NCBI GenBank assembly: GCA_021772095.1
Contig: JADYXR010000146.1
Coordinates: 1-56,447 of the forward strand
DNA from: Candidatus Obscuribacter sp.
Lineage (GTDB): Bacteria; Cyanobacteriota; Vampirovibrionia; Obscuribacterales; Obscuribacteraceae
DNA length: 56,447 nt
Reading direction: 5' to 3'
Made by a program: the position numbers and the translations under genes. The notes beneath the pieces are model-generated. The model searched no databases. It saw only the letters and a list, made by a program, of their open reading frames with translations, and was not told where the DNA came from. The stretch's first letter is position 1. Every line of letters begins with the position of its first letter. Shown here one piece after another: positions 1-8,313 of the stretch.

Positions 1-78
1 GGACTGGACTGGACTGGACTGGACGGGACGGGACGGGACGGGCGGGGCGGACGGGCGGACGGGCGAACGGGCGAACAG
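1..78. repeat. Drifting pentanucleotide tandem repeat, G-rich
   Basis: The window opens inside an array of GGACT units that drifts into GGGAC units and then into GGGCG/GGGCGAAC units. On the plus strand runs of three or more G at 25-27, 30-32, 35-37, 40-42 and 44-47 are separated by one or two bases, which is a textbook G-quadruplex-capable pattern. The array starts at or before base 1, so its full length is unknown. It lies downstream of the small minus-strand gene that ends at 150. No coding frame is evident. Confidence 0.85.
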
Positions 79-149
79 CCAAAATCGCCGGTGCGAGCTC
101 AGTTGTGAGGCTCGCTACCAGCGATGGTTTGTTTTAAATGCTTGAAGGA

Positions 150-296
150 CTACTCTTTGGTCTCTTCAGGTGCGGAAGCCGGAGCTTCGAGCAGCCGTTC
201 CAGACGTCTCAAATTTGCGTCTTTAGCTTTCTTTCTCAGTCGACGTGAACGCTTGAGCACTTTAGCAGCGCGCTTCATTCCTCTTTGCTCAGCCAT
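150..296 (-). CDS. Small basic protein, 48 residues, unknown function
   Basis: An ATG-initiated minus-strand frame encodes 48 residues starting MAEQRGMKRAAKVLK and ending in TAG. A GGAGAT Shine-Dalgarno sequence sits about six bases upstream of the ATG, which supports translation. The first two thirds are very rich in Lys and Arg and predicted helical (for example KRSRRLRKKAK); the tail is acidic and Pro/Ala-rich (EAPASAPEETKE). This charge pattern resembles small ribosome- or nucleic-acid-associated proteins, but I do not recognise the family and it is not S21 by sequence. It lies upstream of the G-rich array and about 210 bases downstream of the Nudix gene on the same strand. The frame and start are well supported; the function is unknown. 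Confidence 0.65.
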   Translation of the reverse strand: MAEQRGMKRAAKVLKRSRRLRKKAKDANLRRLERLLEAPASAPEETKE

Positions 297-509
297 TGGC
301 TTATCTCCGTTGTTTTCTATGAGAACCGTTTGTGCCCGGTCTTTCGACTCACTGCGTCGGTCTAACCGTGCTGGGTCTCACGACATCCTGCACTGTCTTT
401 TCGGCTTGACGAAAAGAATTCATCTCGGCGTGATCTCGCCCCTCTCATTGCCTGAAACAGACCTGGGGGGCTGGAATGTCCAATGATACCGTCAACACGC
501 CAGATTTGG

Positions 510-1028
510 CTATACCCACAGGTTGCCAAGGAATTGAATTCCGCCGTTTGAACCTCGCGACAGGGTCTCGATAATCTCGTCGCTGACAGGCGGGAAGAGC
601 GTTATCTGAGCCAGCTCTTCAAGCTTTACGAATTCGACTCCGGCAAGCACTGGTTCGTCCCCCAGTTTCATGGTCCCGCCGGTCACTTTGGCTTTGATAA
701 AGATGTTTACAATGTGGCGACTGCGGTCGGGCGCGATTGCCTCGGAGAGATAGAGAAATCGTTCCATCTCGACATCCAGTCCGGTCTCTTCTTTGACCTC
801 GCGGACCGCGCACTCTTCGAATGTTTCGCCGTATTCCAGGCGCCCGCCCGGCAATACCCAGTAGCGCTGGTTTCCTTTTTTATGCCTGACAAGCAGGATT
901 TCGCCGTCCTTGTTGAGAACCACAACCGATATACGGGTGTTCGGAATCGTTCTCTTCTTAGGCGTAAACCTTCTTTTGATCAAATCAATCACTTCGTCGA
1001 TGGCCACCAAAAGGAAATTGTACGGCAA
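510..1028 (-). CDS. Nudix hydrolase
   Basis: This 172-residue protein contains a complete Nudix box (GGRLEYGETFEECAVREVKE followed by ETG), matching Gx5Ex7REUxEExGU. Such enzymes hydrolyse nucleoside diphosphates linked to another moiety, using divalent metal bound by the REUxEE glutamates. Residues 30-150 form the usual alpha-beta-alpha Nudix fold, with a short N-terminal helical extension. The substrate cannot be read from the sequence. The start codon is TTG preceded by AGGT; no ATG exists near the N terminus. It is transcribed divergently from pheS, with about 107 bases between the two starts, so both promoters should lie in that gap. Confidence 0.88.
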   Translation of the reverse strand: MPYNFLLVAIDEVIDLIKRRFTPKKRTIPNTRISVVVLNKDGEILLVRHKKGNQRYWVLPGGRLEYGETFEECAVREVKEETGLDVEMERFLYLSEAIAPDRSRHIVNIFIKAKVTGGTMKLGDEPVLAGVEFVKLEELAQITLFPPVSDEIIETLSRGSNGGIQFLGNLWV

Positions 1029-1135
1029 CTAAGACCTAACTCCCCATATTGCAAATCGCAAACACTCAAGCTCGAATCGAGTTAAAGAGCTAGCCTGTCT
1101 GATACTTTATTAAGGTCATATGGAGGCTCTTTGTT

Positions 1136-2167
1136 ATGACACTTGAGCAACAGCTCAGAGATCTGGCGCAGGAAGCGGTCAGGGACATAGCTGCAAACGA
1201 AAATTTGGAATCGCTGGAAGAATTGCGTCTGAAATTTATCGGCCGAAACGGCGCGATTACGACAATTTTGCGCGGACTCGGCCAATTGGCAGGAGACGAA
1301 CGTAAACGTGTCGGTCAGGTCGCCAATGAAGTGAAGGACGAAATTCAGTCCGCCCACGATCAGCGCAAACGATCTCTTGACGAAGCGGCGCTGACGGCGC
1401 GGCTTTCGCTGGAGAAGATCGATGTGACGCTGCCGGGCACTCGGCTGGAACTCGGTCATATTCACCCGCTCACGCAAGTGACCGAAGAAATCATCTCGAT
1501 TTTTTATGGCATGGGTTTCACAGTCGCCGACGGACCTGAGGTCGAAACCGACTTCTACAATTTCGACGCCCTCAACACACCTCAAGACCACCCGGCTCGC
1601 GACGAACAAGACACGTTCTATACCAACGTTCGTCCGGACGTCCTCTTGCGGAGCCAGACTTCGACCGTCCAGGTTCGCGTGATGGCAAATTCCAAGCCGC
1701 CACTGCGAGTGATTTCGCCGGGTCGCGTTTATCGCAACGAAGAGATCAATGCACGTAAATTCCCGCTTTTCCATCAAGTCGAAGGTTTGTTAGTCGACAA
1801 AGATGTCACCTTCGGTCAATTGAAGGGAACGCTAAACGCCTTTATCCGTGAGCTTTTCGGCAAGCCTCTGAAAACTCGTTTTCGTCCGGACTTTTTCCCG
1901 TTTACAGAACCGAGCGCAGAACTCGACAGCCAATGCCCGTTTTGCGAGGGCTCCGGTTGCAGAACTTGCGGCGGCAGAGGTTGGCTGGAACTGCTCGGTT
2001 GCGGAATGGTCGATCCTAACGTTCTTACCGGCGCCGGTATCGATCCGGAAGAATGGTCCGGATTCGCCTTCGGTATGGGTATAGAACGGCTCGCCATGCT
2101 GAAGTTCGGCATCAACGACATCCGTCACTTCTACAACAATGACCTGCGTTTCTTGCGACAGTTTTAA
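1136..2167 (+). CDS. pheS: Phenylalanine--tRNA ligase alpha subunit
   Basis: The 343-residue product is the catalytic subunit of the (alpha-beta)2 phenylalanyl-tRNA synthetase, which charges tRNA-Phe in the cytosol. The N-terminal coiled-coil arm (residues 1-85) is followed by class II synthetase motifs: motif 2 is seen in RVYRNEEINARKFPLFHQVEG and motif 3 in GFAFGMGIERLAMLKFGI. FTEPSAE and a Cys-rich CPFCEGSGCRTCGGRGW stretch lie between them. The length is typical of the family. A GGAGG ribosome-binding site precedes the ATG. pheT follows after an 84-base gap, as expected for an operon. The last codons (FLRQF-stop) are duplicated just downstream. Confidence 0.98.
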   Translation: MTLEQQLRDLAQEAVRDIAANENLESLEELRLKFIGRNGAITTILRGLGQLAGDERKRVGQVANEVKDEIQSAHDQRKRSLDEAALTARLSLEKIDVTLPGTRLELGHIHPLTQVTEEIISIFYGMGFTVADGPEVETDFYNFDALNTPQDHPARDEQDTFYTNVRPDVLLRSQTSTVQVRVMANSKPPLRVISPGRVYRNEEINARKFPLFHQVEGLLVDKDVTFGQLKGTLNAFIRELFGKPLKTRFRPDFFPFTEPSAELDSQCPFCEGSGCRTCGGRGWLELLGCGMVDPNVLTGAGIDPEEWSGFAFGMGIERLAMLKFGINDIRHFYNNDLRFLRQF

Positions 2168-2191
2168 ATGGGTTTCTTGCGACAGTTTTAA
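2148..2191 (+). repeat. 20-bp exact duplication over the pheS stop codon
   Basis: The 20 bases at 2148-2167, which encode the end of FLRQF plus the TAA stop, are repeated exactly at 2172-2191, offset by 24 bases. The second copy is outside the gene. It looks like a recent replication-slippage duplication and leaves a second in-phase copy of the stop region (24 is a multiple of three). Confidence 0.9.
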
Positions 2192-2251
2192 TCGCTCATT
2201 CCATCGCAAGCGAATCACCAAACACAGAACCACAATTCATCAGGATTTGAA

Positions 2252-4870
2252 ATGAAACTCTCATACAGCTGGCTTTGCGACTATGTCGATCTGACCGGGT
2301 TCACTCCTCAGGAAGTTGCCGATAAGCTCACAATGGGCGCCTTCGAAGTCGAGGAAATTTCAACTTCCGGACCGAATATCACCGGTCCTGTGGTTTCCGG
2401 CGAAATTCTCGACATCAAAGTGCATCCCAATGCCGATAAAATCAGGCTCACGAAAGTCCGCCTCGCCGATGGTGCCGATCCGGTAGAGATTGTTTGTGGA
2501 GCGCAAAACATTGAAGTCGGTCAACGCATCCCGGTGGCCTTGCCGGGTGCGGTTGTTTTAAATCGCAAGACCGGCGATAAGTTGGAGATCAAAGCGTCAG
2601 AAATTCGCGGCGTTCATTCCAACGGCATGCTTTGTTCGCCACCTGAGCTTGGTATCACCGACGGTGACAGCGAAGGCATTTACATTTTGTCGAAACCTGG
2701 AGAGAAAGGCTTTCCGCTCGGTGTCGATATGATCGAACATATGTCCTTGAAACCCGAGTATATTTTTCACGTCGGCTCCCGTTCCAATCGCGGCGATGCA
2801 ATGAGTGTGGTCGGTTTGGCCCGCGAAGTGGCAGCCCTAATGGGTCGCCAACTCAAACTTCCCGACTGGGATTTGAAAAACGCAGGCGCCGATAACCAGG
2901 CTCAAGCCTCAGGTTTCACAACTAAAATCGAATCGACCGAAGATTGTCCGTACTTCTCTATTAGATTGATTGAGAACGTCAAAATCGGTCCATCACCAGC
3001 ATGGCTCGCTCGCCGTCTGGAATCGCTTGGTTTGAGATCGGTCAACAACGTCGTTGATATCACTAACTATGTCATGCTGGAACTCGGGCAGCCGCTTCAT
3101 GCCTACGATTTAGCGAAGGTAAAAGCTCAGACTCTTGCAGTTCGGCGCGCCCAGTCCGGCGAAAAATTGACGTCGATTGATGGCAAAGTGCGTGATTTGA
3201 ACGACGAAATTCTAGCGATCACAGACGGCGAAGATGTCGTTGGTCTGGCGGGAATCATGGGTGGCAAAGATTCTGAAATCAGCGAAACTACAACATCAAT
3301 CGCCCTGGAAGCGGCCGCTTTCGCTCCGGCAAGAGTGCGCCGAGGCAGCCGATTGACGGGACTCTCCAGCGACAGCTCATTGCGTTTTGAACGCGGAGTA
3401 GATGTCGAATCGGTGAAGAACGCCTCTGACCGCGCCACTTATCTGATCTCGAAATACTGCGGCGACACCACCGTCGTAAAAAGTTTCTTCGAGTCAGGTA
3501 GCCCAAAGACTGAGCCTACCAAGGTTTCAATGCGTATGAGCCGCGTCAAACAATTGCTCGATGTCGAAATTTCCGCAGAAGACTCGGTCAAATTTCTTGC
3601 CAGTCTCGGTTTCACAGCCGACCCGCAAGACGTCAAGCCAGACCAGATCACAGTGTCAGTGCCGAGCTTCCGGCGCCAGGATGTAACTCGCGAAATTGAT
3701 TTGATCGAAGAAGTTTGCAGACTGTTTGGATACGACAATTTACCTGAGGCCATGCCGCGTTCGTCAACTTCTCCGCAGCGACAGGATCGGTTGATCAACG
3801 ACTTGCGCAACGGACTTTCGGCTCAGGGTCTCTCTGAAGCCTGGTTAGGAAGTCTCACAGGCGACGAAGACCTTTCGTCAGCGATCAACAGCAGCAACGG
3901 CGCTGAACACTCAAAAGACAATGGTTCCGGTGCTCAGAAATCCGAATCAACAGCCGCCAATGCATCCCAAATCCGAGTGCTGAACCCACTCTCCAAAGAC
4001 CACCAGGTGTTGCGCCAGAGTTTAATTCCAGGATTGGTCGACGCTGTTAAGTACAATCATGACCGCGGCATCAAAGATGTTTGGCTGTTCGAAACCGGAC
4101 GCTCTTACGAGAAAGCCGCCGACAAAGCGCGCGACAAGTGGAATACAGGCGTCCAAGAAAAGCATCTGGTCGGCGGAATAATCGCGGGCACGCTGGCAAA
4201 TCAGGTGACCAAGAGCGAAAAGCAGAAAGACAAAGTGGTGAGCAAACCGACGCTGCAAGAAACCGTCGATTTCTTTCGCATGAAAGGCGTCGTGGAAAAC
4301 GTCCTCCAAGCCGCCGGCATCCCGACCAAGCGTCTGAGATTCTACAAAACTGCTTCTAATCCGTCCTTTATGCATCCTTATCGGGTCTGTCAGATAGCAG
4401 TAGCTCCGGCTGATAAATTTCCGCGAGACATCGAAGGAAAATTAGAAGACAAAGTTGTCAGGCTCGGTTTCATCGGTGAGTTAAACCCGAAATATCTGGC
4501 AGAACACGACATGCGGGAAGCAGCTTTCGTTTTCGAGCTCGATATCGAACAGATATCGAAAAATCGAGTCGAGAAAACTTTCAAAGAGCCGGCTCAGACG
4601 CCGTCGGTCACCCGAGATCTGACTATCGACTTGCAAGAGGAAGTGCCGCAATCAGCCGTAGTTTCAGTGATTGAAGCTTCCGGCGGCGCCGCCTTGACGG
4701 AAGTCGAGCTTGTCAGTACATATCAACTCGAGGAAGGCGTACAGAGCCTTTCTTACCGTTTAACCTTTCAAGACAGAGAAAAAACACTGACCGCCGACGA
4801 GTTGGACAAATCGCTCGCCAAAGTCAGAGACTCCTTGGCATCCAGGGTCAAAGCCAAGTTTCGAGCCTGA
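2252..4870 (+). CDS. pheT: Phenylalanine--tRNA ligase beta subunit
   Basis: The 872-residue beta subunit partners PheS; its B3/B4 region does editing and its other domains bind tRNA. The N-terminal OB-fold tRNA-binding domain (about residues 40-150) is followed by the B3/B4 domain (for example MLELGQPLHAYDLAK), the B5 domain, a synthetase-like core and the C-terminal ferredoxin-fold anticodon-binding domain (TPSVTRDLTIDL to the end). It is longer than the usual ~800 residues, partly because of a Ser/Asn/Gly-rich low-complexity insertion at about residues 542-575 (SSNGAEHSKDNGSGAQK). It lies directly after pheS and ends in TGA, which shows UGA is used as a normal stop here. Confidence 0.97.
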   Translation: MKLSYSWLCDYVDLTGFTPQEVADKLTMGAFEVEEISTSGPNITGPVVSGEILDIKVHPNADKIRLTKVRLADGADPVEIVCGAQNIEVGQRIPVALPGAVVLNRKTGDKLEIKASEIRGVHSNGMLCSPPELGITDGDSEGIYILSKPGEKGFPLGVDMIEHMSLKPEYIFHVGSRSNRGDAMSVVGLAREVAALMGRQLKLPDWDLKNAGADNQAQASGFTTKIESTEDCPYFSIRLIENVKIGPSPAWLARRLESLGLRSVNNVVDITNYVMLELGQPLHAYDLAKVKAQTLAVRRAQSGEKLTSIDGKVRDLNDEILAITDGEDVVGLAGIMGGKDSEISETTTSIALEAAAFAPARVRRGSRLTGLSSDSSLRFERGVDVESVKNASDRATYLISKYCGDTTVVKSFFESGSPKTEPTKVSMRMSRVKQLLDVEISAEDSVKFLASLGFTADPQDVKPDQITVSVPSFRRQDVTREIDLIEEVCRLFGYDNLPEAMPRSSTSPQRQDRLINDLRNGLSAQGLSEAWLGSLTGDEDLSSAINSSNGAEHSKDNGSGAQKSESTAANASQIRVLNPLSKDHQVLRQSLIPGLVDAVKYNHDRGIKDVWLFETGRSYEKAADKARDKWNTGVQEKHLVGGIIAGTLANQVTKSEKQKDKVVSKPTLQETVDFFRMKGVVENVLQAAGIPTKRLRFYKTASNPSFMHPYRVCQIAVAPADKFPRDIEGKLEDKVVRLGFIGELNPKYLAEHDMREAAFVFELDIEQISKNRVEKTFKEPAQTPSVTRDLTIDLQEEVPQSAVVSVIEASGGAALTEVELVSTYQLEEGVQSLSYRLTFQDREKTLTADELDKSLAKVRDSLASRVKAKFRA

Positions 4871-4906
4871 TTCGGGTTGCCAACACACAGCAACGGGTTT
4901 CCTTCT

Positions 4907-4935
4907 TTGACATAATGTGTAAGTGAAATTACTAG
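4907..4935 (+). promoter_or_regulatory. Possible sigma-70-type promoter for the roadblock gene
   Basis: A perfect TTGACA at 4907-4912 is followed after 17 bases by TACTAG, a poor match to the -10 consensus. It sits about 65 bases upstream of the roadblock-protein start and 36 bases after pheT. The -35 box is convincing and the -10 is not, so this is only a candidate. Confidence 0.25.
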
Positions 4936-4998
4936 ATCAATTCTGGGTCGGGTATATAGCTCACACGTGGCAGTCACAAATAGGCAAGAAATCGTTAG

Positions 4999-7900
4999 AT
5001 GTACAAGTTGTCATTCAAGTTTTCGCCGTTAGGGTTGATAACAATAATCATTTTCGGGATCGCGGCAGTAATGCTTCCGGATCAAGCGGCATTGGCGGGG
5101 GGAAACTCCTTCCACTGGAGCGTTCTGATTCTGGCAATCGTCGGGGTGGCGCTGCTCGGCGCGGCGGTGATTTATGGAAAGGGCACGTTGCTCCACAAGT
5201 ATCAAGCGTTTCTCGCCATCATTGCTTTCTCGACTCTCTATGGCGCTCTCGGCAATTTCTTCTTCAACTTCTGGAAATTTCTGCCAGGCGGCTTCGTAGG
5301 ATTTAGTTATGCGCAGCTCGGTGTAATGGAACTGGGTGGATTGTGCGCAGCCATGGCACTCTTCAAGCTCGAGCAGATCGATAACTTTGCTGCCGGCGGT
5401 TTGGAGCGACTCCAGAAGGGCGGCAAGCATCACGATGCCGCTCCTGAAGCTGCAGCGCTTCCTGGTTCAGAAGAAGCCAACCTCACTCCCGGGTTTCAAG
5501 CCGCTGAGTCTGCCGAAGATTTCATGAAATCCAAAGGCGGTCTGAGAGGACTGACGACTTCTTCCAAGACCGATTTGCAAGCTGTGGTTTCGCCTCAAGA
5601 AGCTGTCATGGCGAAGAAAGGCGGACCAACCAGCGCTGAGAGCGTACATGCGATCATGACGCCGCCGGTTGAAATTGATCTTGATGCCTCCGACGAGATG
5701 CTTTCCGGTCCGCTCAACCCATCGCCGACCACGTCTGCACCAGCCGCTCGCGCGGGTTCTCCGGCTCCAGCAGCGCCTACCAACGCGACCAGCAACAGAC
5801 TGCAAGCGCAGAAGCGCCGCGACACAAGCACATTTACTAAACTGCAAGCCCTCTCTGCCAGCGGCACAGGCTCGTTGAAGCCAACTACGGTTCAACAAGA
5901 TCACGCCGGTGGTGGAGACTTACGCAGCCTTCTCGACCGACTGGATTCAGAACCGGAAGATGTCGATTACGAATCACTGCCGACTCCGGAAGAAATTCGC
6001 GTCGCCATTTTGTTCAGTGAAGAAACTGTGACTGGCAAAGCTGACGCCGGTAAGCCCAAAGGATTTATTGGAACAAAACGAACACCGCTAGGGCAGGCGA
6101 AACCAGTAGGCAAAGAACCACCGAAACCACTGGTTCCAACCAAACCTGCACCTGCCACCGCAGGTGGTGCTGGCGCACCGATCGGTCAAAAATCTGATGT
6201 AAAGCCGGGCGGACTTGCCGGTCGAATGCAGCAGAACAAGCCGCCTTCCCCAATAGGTGGTTCACCAGGACTGTCCAGTTTACTTGACCGCGCCGAAGCA
6301 AATTCCGGTGGCAGAGGCGGTGCCGACGAAACCATTCCAGAACCGACCGTGGCTGCCGCACCAGAAGTGCAACCAACAGTTGAAGAAGTTGCTGGACACA
6401 CCGATTCCGGCTTGCTGGCGCAGCGCTTCATGGCGCTATCCGGCGACGACGAGGACGAGGAAGTCGTAGCACAACCAGTTGAAGCTAAAGAAGAGGACGA
6501 GAAAGTCTTCGCCGAAAATGTAGACACGGAGATCGACGACATTTTCTCTTCGCTCGCTCCTGCCGAGGCTCAGCGCGAAGTAGCGGACGAAGAGCCGACC
6601 GAGGAAGAAGCAGCGGTCAAAGCCGAAGAAGAGGAAGTTCCAGGATTAGAACCGGAATCGGAACCAGAACCAGAAGAAGCGAAGCTGCCAGAGCCGGAAG
6701 AAGAGCAGCCTGAAGTGAGAAGCGAACCGGCGGAAGAACCTGAAGTTACCGAAGCAGTTGAAGAAGAATCTGAAGGTTTAATCTTCAACCAAGGCATTGA
6801 CAACGATCTCGACGATGTCTTCAGCAATCTCGCACCAGCCGAAGCGCAGCGCACCATCGCTGATTTCAAACCTAAACCAGAAGACGAAGAGGCCGAAGCG
6901 GAAACGCAAGAAGAGCCTGCCAAAGCTGAAGCGCCTGCTGAAGAACAAGAAGAGCCAGCTGAAGAAGATGGGCTCATCTTCAATAAAGGCGTCGATGAAG
7001 ATCTCGATGACCTGTTCAGCAATCTCGCTCCAGCCGAAGCACAACTGAATGTTGCCGACGTGAAATTAAAAGCGAAGGAAGCCGAGCCGGCTGACGATCA
7101 AGAATCGACCAGCGACTTCACGGCCGGGTCGAAAGCTGACGCGGCGAAAGAACAGAGTGATGATAATGAAGAAGAGGCCGCAGAAGATGAGGGCCTGTTC
7201 AAACTTGGTGACTCCGACGTCGACGACATCTTTGCCGGACTAGCCGGCGAACAACTCGATGTCAACGCTGAGACATTGGCGAAGGTCAAAGATGGCGACG
7301 AGGAACCAGAACTTGCAATACCGGCATCGCTGGTAGAGACAGGCGATCGCATTCCAGTCATCACCGCGGAATCTGCGCAGAAAACCGCAAAACAAACCGG
7401 CGACATGCCGGCGATGTCTAAAGAACAAGCAGCCAAAATCAAAGACGACATCAAGAAAGCCGCAGACGGCGAAGATGAAGACGAAGAGGAAGTAGTCCAA
7501 GAGGCTGTTTCTGACACTCCAGAGGCAGCCAAACTCAAGAAAGAGTTGAAAGAGTTCGGTAAGCTGTCCGGACGCTCTGCGACCGCGCCTAAAGCGACTG
7601 GCGATAGCGTCGGAACGATGAAGACGATCGGCAAACTTCTAATCGACAATCAAGCAATTGAAAACATCATCAAAGCCGGCGAACAGCGTAAGCTCGGTCA
7701 GAACCTCTCAACCGCTCGCATCATCAGCAGCGCGCGCGGTCAAGGCATCATGGAATTGCTCCACAAAATCGACAAATACGAAGGCGTCGTCGGCAGCATC
7801 ATCGTCGGACACGATGGTCTGGTGATGGCATCAACACTTAAAGAAGGCTGGGACAAGGACATCATGGGTGCCCTGTCGACAGCGCTTCTCTCGACTAGTA

Positions 7901-8091
7901 ATCTGACCACCAAGAAACTCGAGATCGGTAAGCTGAGACAAATGATCATGCTCACCAAAATCGGAAACCAGGAGAAGACGACGGTCCTCACGGACGTGGA
8001 TGTCGGCATTCTGGCCGTGTTCGTCGAAGAAACAGACGTTTCCAAAATCGACGGAATGCTCGAAATTATCCACAAAACAATTCACGGATAA
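4999..8091 (+). CDS. Membrane-anchored roadblock/LC7-domain protein with acidic repeat linker
   Basis: The 1030-residue protein has about four predicted transmembrane helices in residues 10-120, then nearly 800 residues of Pro/Ala/Glu-rich, strongly acidic low-complexity sequence, and a C-terminal domain (about 914-1030) of the roadblock/LC7 (MglB-like) type: GIMELLHKIDKYEGVVGSII, a HDGLVMAS strand and TVLTDVDVGILAVFVEE. Roadblock domains dimerise and commonly regulate small GTPases such as MglA. The linker carries a repeated motif, DxDD[ILV]FS[SN]LAPAEAQ, at about residues 509, 602 and 667, with a degenerate fourth copy (DVDDIFAGLAGEQ) near 739. The repeats are spaced by charged spacers and look like short linear docking motifs. 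No GTPase gene is adjacent. The gene follows pheT and is closed by a strong terminator. The domain call is firm; the role is unknown. Confidence 0.85.
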   Translation: MYKLSFKFSPLGLITIIIFGIAAVMLPDQAALAGGNSFHWSVLILAIVGVALLGAAVIYGKGTLLHKYQAFLAIIAFSTLYGALGNFFFNFWKFLPGGFVGFSYAQLGVMELGGLCAAMALFKLEQIDNFAAGGLERLQKGGKHHDAAPEAAALPGSEEANLTPGFQAAESAEDFMKSKGGLRGLTTSSKTDLQAVVSPQEAVMAKKGGPTSAESVHAIMTPPVEIDLDASDEMLSGPLNPSPTTSAPAARAGSPAPAAPTNATSNRLQAQKRRDTSTFTKLQALSASGTGSLKPTTVQQDHAGGGDLRSLLDRLDSEPEDVDYESLPTPEEIRVAILFSEETVTGKADAGKPKGFIGTKRTPLGQAKPVGKEPPKPLVPTKPAPATAGGAGAPIGQKSDVKPGGLAGRMQQNKPPSPIGGSPGLSSLLDRAEANSGGRGGADETIPEPTVAAAPEVQPTVEEVAGHTDSGLLAQRFMALSGDDEDEEVVAQPVEAKEEDEKVFAENVDTEIDDIFSSLAPAEAQREVADEEPTEEEAAVKAEEEEVPGLEPESEPEPEEAKLPEPEEEQPEVRSEPAEEPEVTEAVEEESEGLIFNQGIDNDLDDVFSNLAPAEAQRTIADFKPKPEDEEAEAETQEEPAKAEAPAEEQEEPAEEDGLIFNKGVDEDLDDLFSNLAPAEAQLNVADVKLKAKEAEPADDQESTSDFTAGSKADAAKEQSDDNEEEAAEDEGLFKLGDSDVDDIFAGLAGEQLDVNAETLAKVKDGDEEPELAIPASLVETGDRIPVITAESAQKTAKQTGDMPAMSKEQAAKIKDDIKKAADGEDEDEEEVVQEAVSDTPEAAKLKKELKEFGKLSGRSATAPKATGDSVGTMKTIGKLLIDNQAIENIIKAGEQRKLGQNLSTARIISSARGQGIMELLHKIDKYEGVVGSIIVGHDGLVMASTLKEGWDKDIMGALSTALLSTSNLTTKKLEIGKLRQMIMLTKIGNQEKTTVLTDVDVGILAVFVEETDVSKIDGMLEIIHKTIHG

Positions 8092-8111
8092 TCTCGACAG
8101 CAAATAAATTT

Positions 8112-8141
8112 AAAAGGCGGGGCACAATGCTCCGCCTTTTT
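8112..8141 (+). terminator. Intrinsic terminator after the roadblock gene
   Basis: The arms AAAAGGCGGGGC and GCTCCGCCTTTT pair with one G-T wobble around an ACAAT loop, and the 3' arm runs into a T tract (CCGCCTTTTTG). It begins about 20 bases after the TAA of the roadblock gene. The A-rich 5' flank could also help it act on the opposing strand. Confidence 0.85.
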
Positions 8142-8190
8142 GTTTACGCCTCATTCACAAGACGCGGCAGCGTTCTAATCGACACCGTTC

Positions 8191-8225
8191 CGAGCAGACC
8201 GTTCTAATCGAGAACGGTCTGCTTG
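8191..8225. repeat. Long perfect inverted repeat between convergent genes
   Basis: AGCAGACCGTTCT at 8193-8205 and its exact reverse complement at 8211-8223 enclose a five-base AATCG loop; a wobble and one further pair extend the stem to 15. There is no T tract. It lies in the 222-base gap between the convergent roadblock and dsbD-like genes, within a stretch where GTTCTAATCGA-like words recur (8170, 8200, 8234), so it may be a by-product of short tandem repeats or a bidirectional stop structure. Confidence 0.7.
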
Positions 8226-8313
8226 AGCAACATCGTTCCAATCAACAGCAATCTAAACGCCAGCATAAAGCTTTCTAACAAGGCGCCAGTTGCACGCAGC
8301 CTGAGCTTCAGCG

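Noticed and set aside
6570..7022. Minus-strand Ser-rich ORF opposite the roadblock gene
   Set aside because: It is the mirror image of Glu/Ala/Pro-rich coding sequence and has no independent signals.
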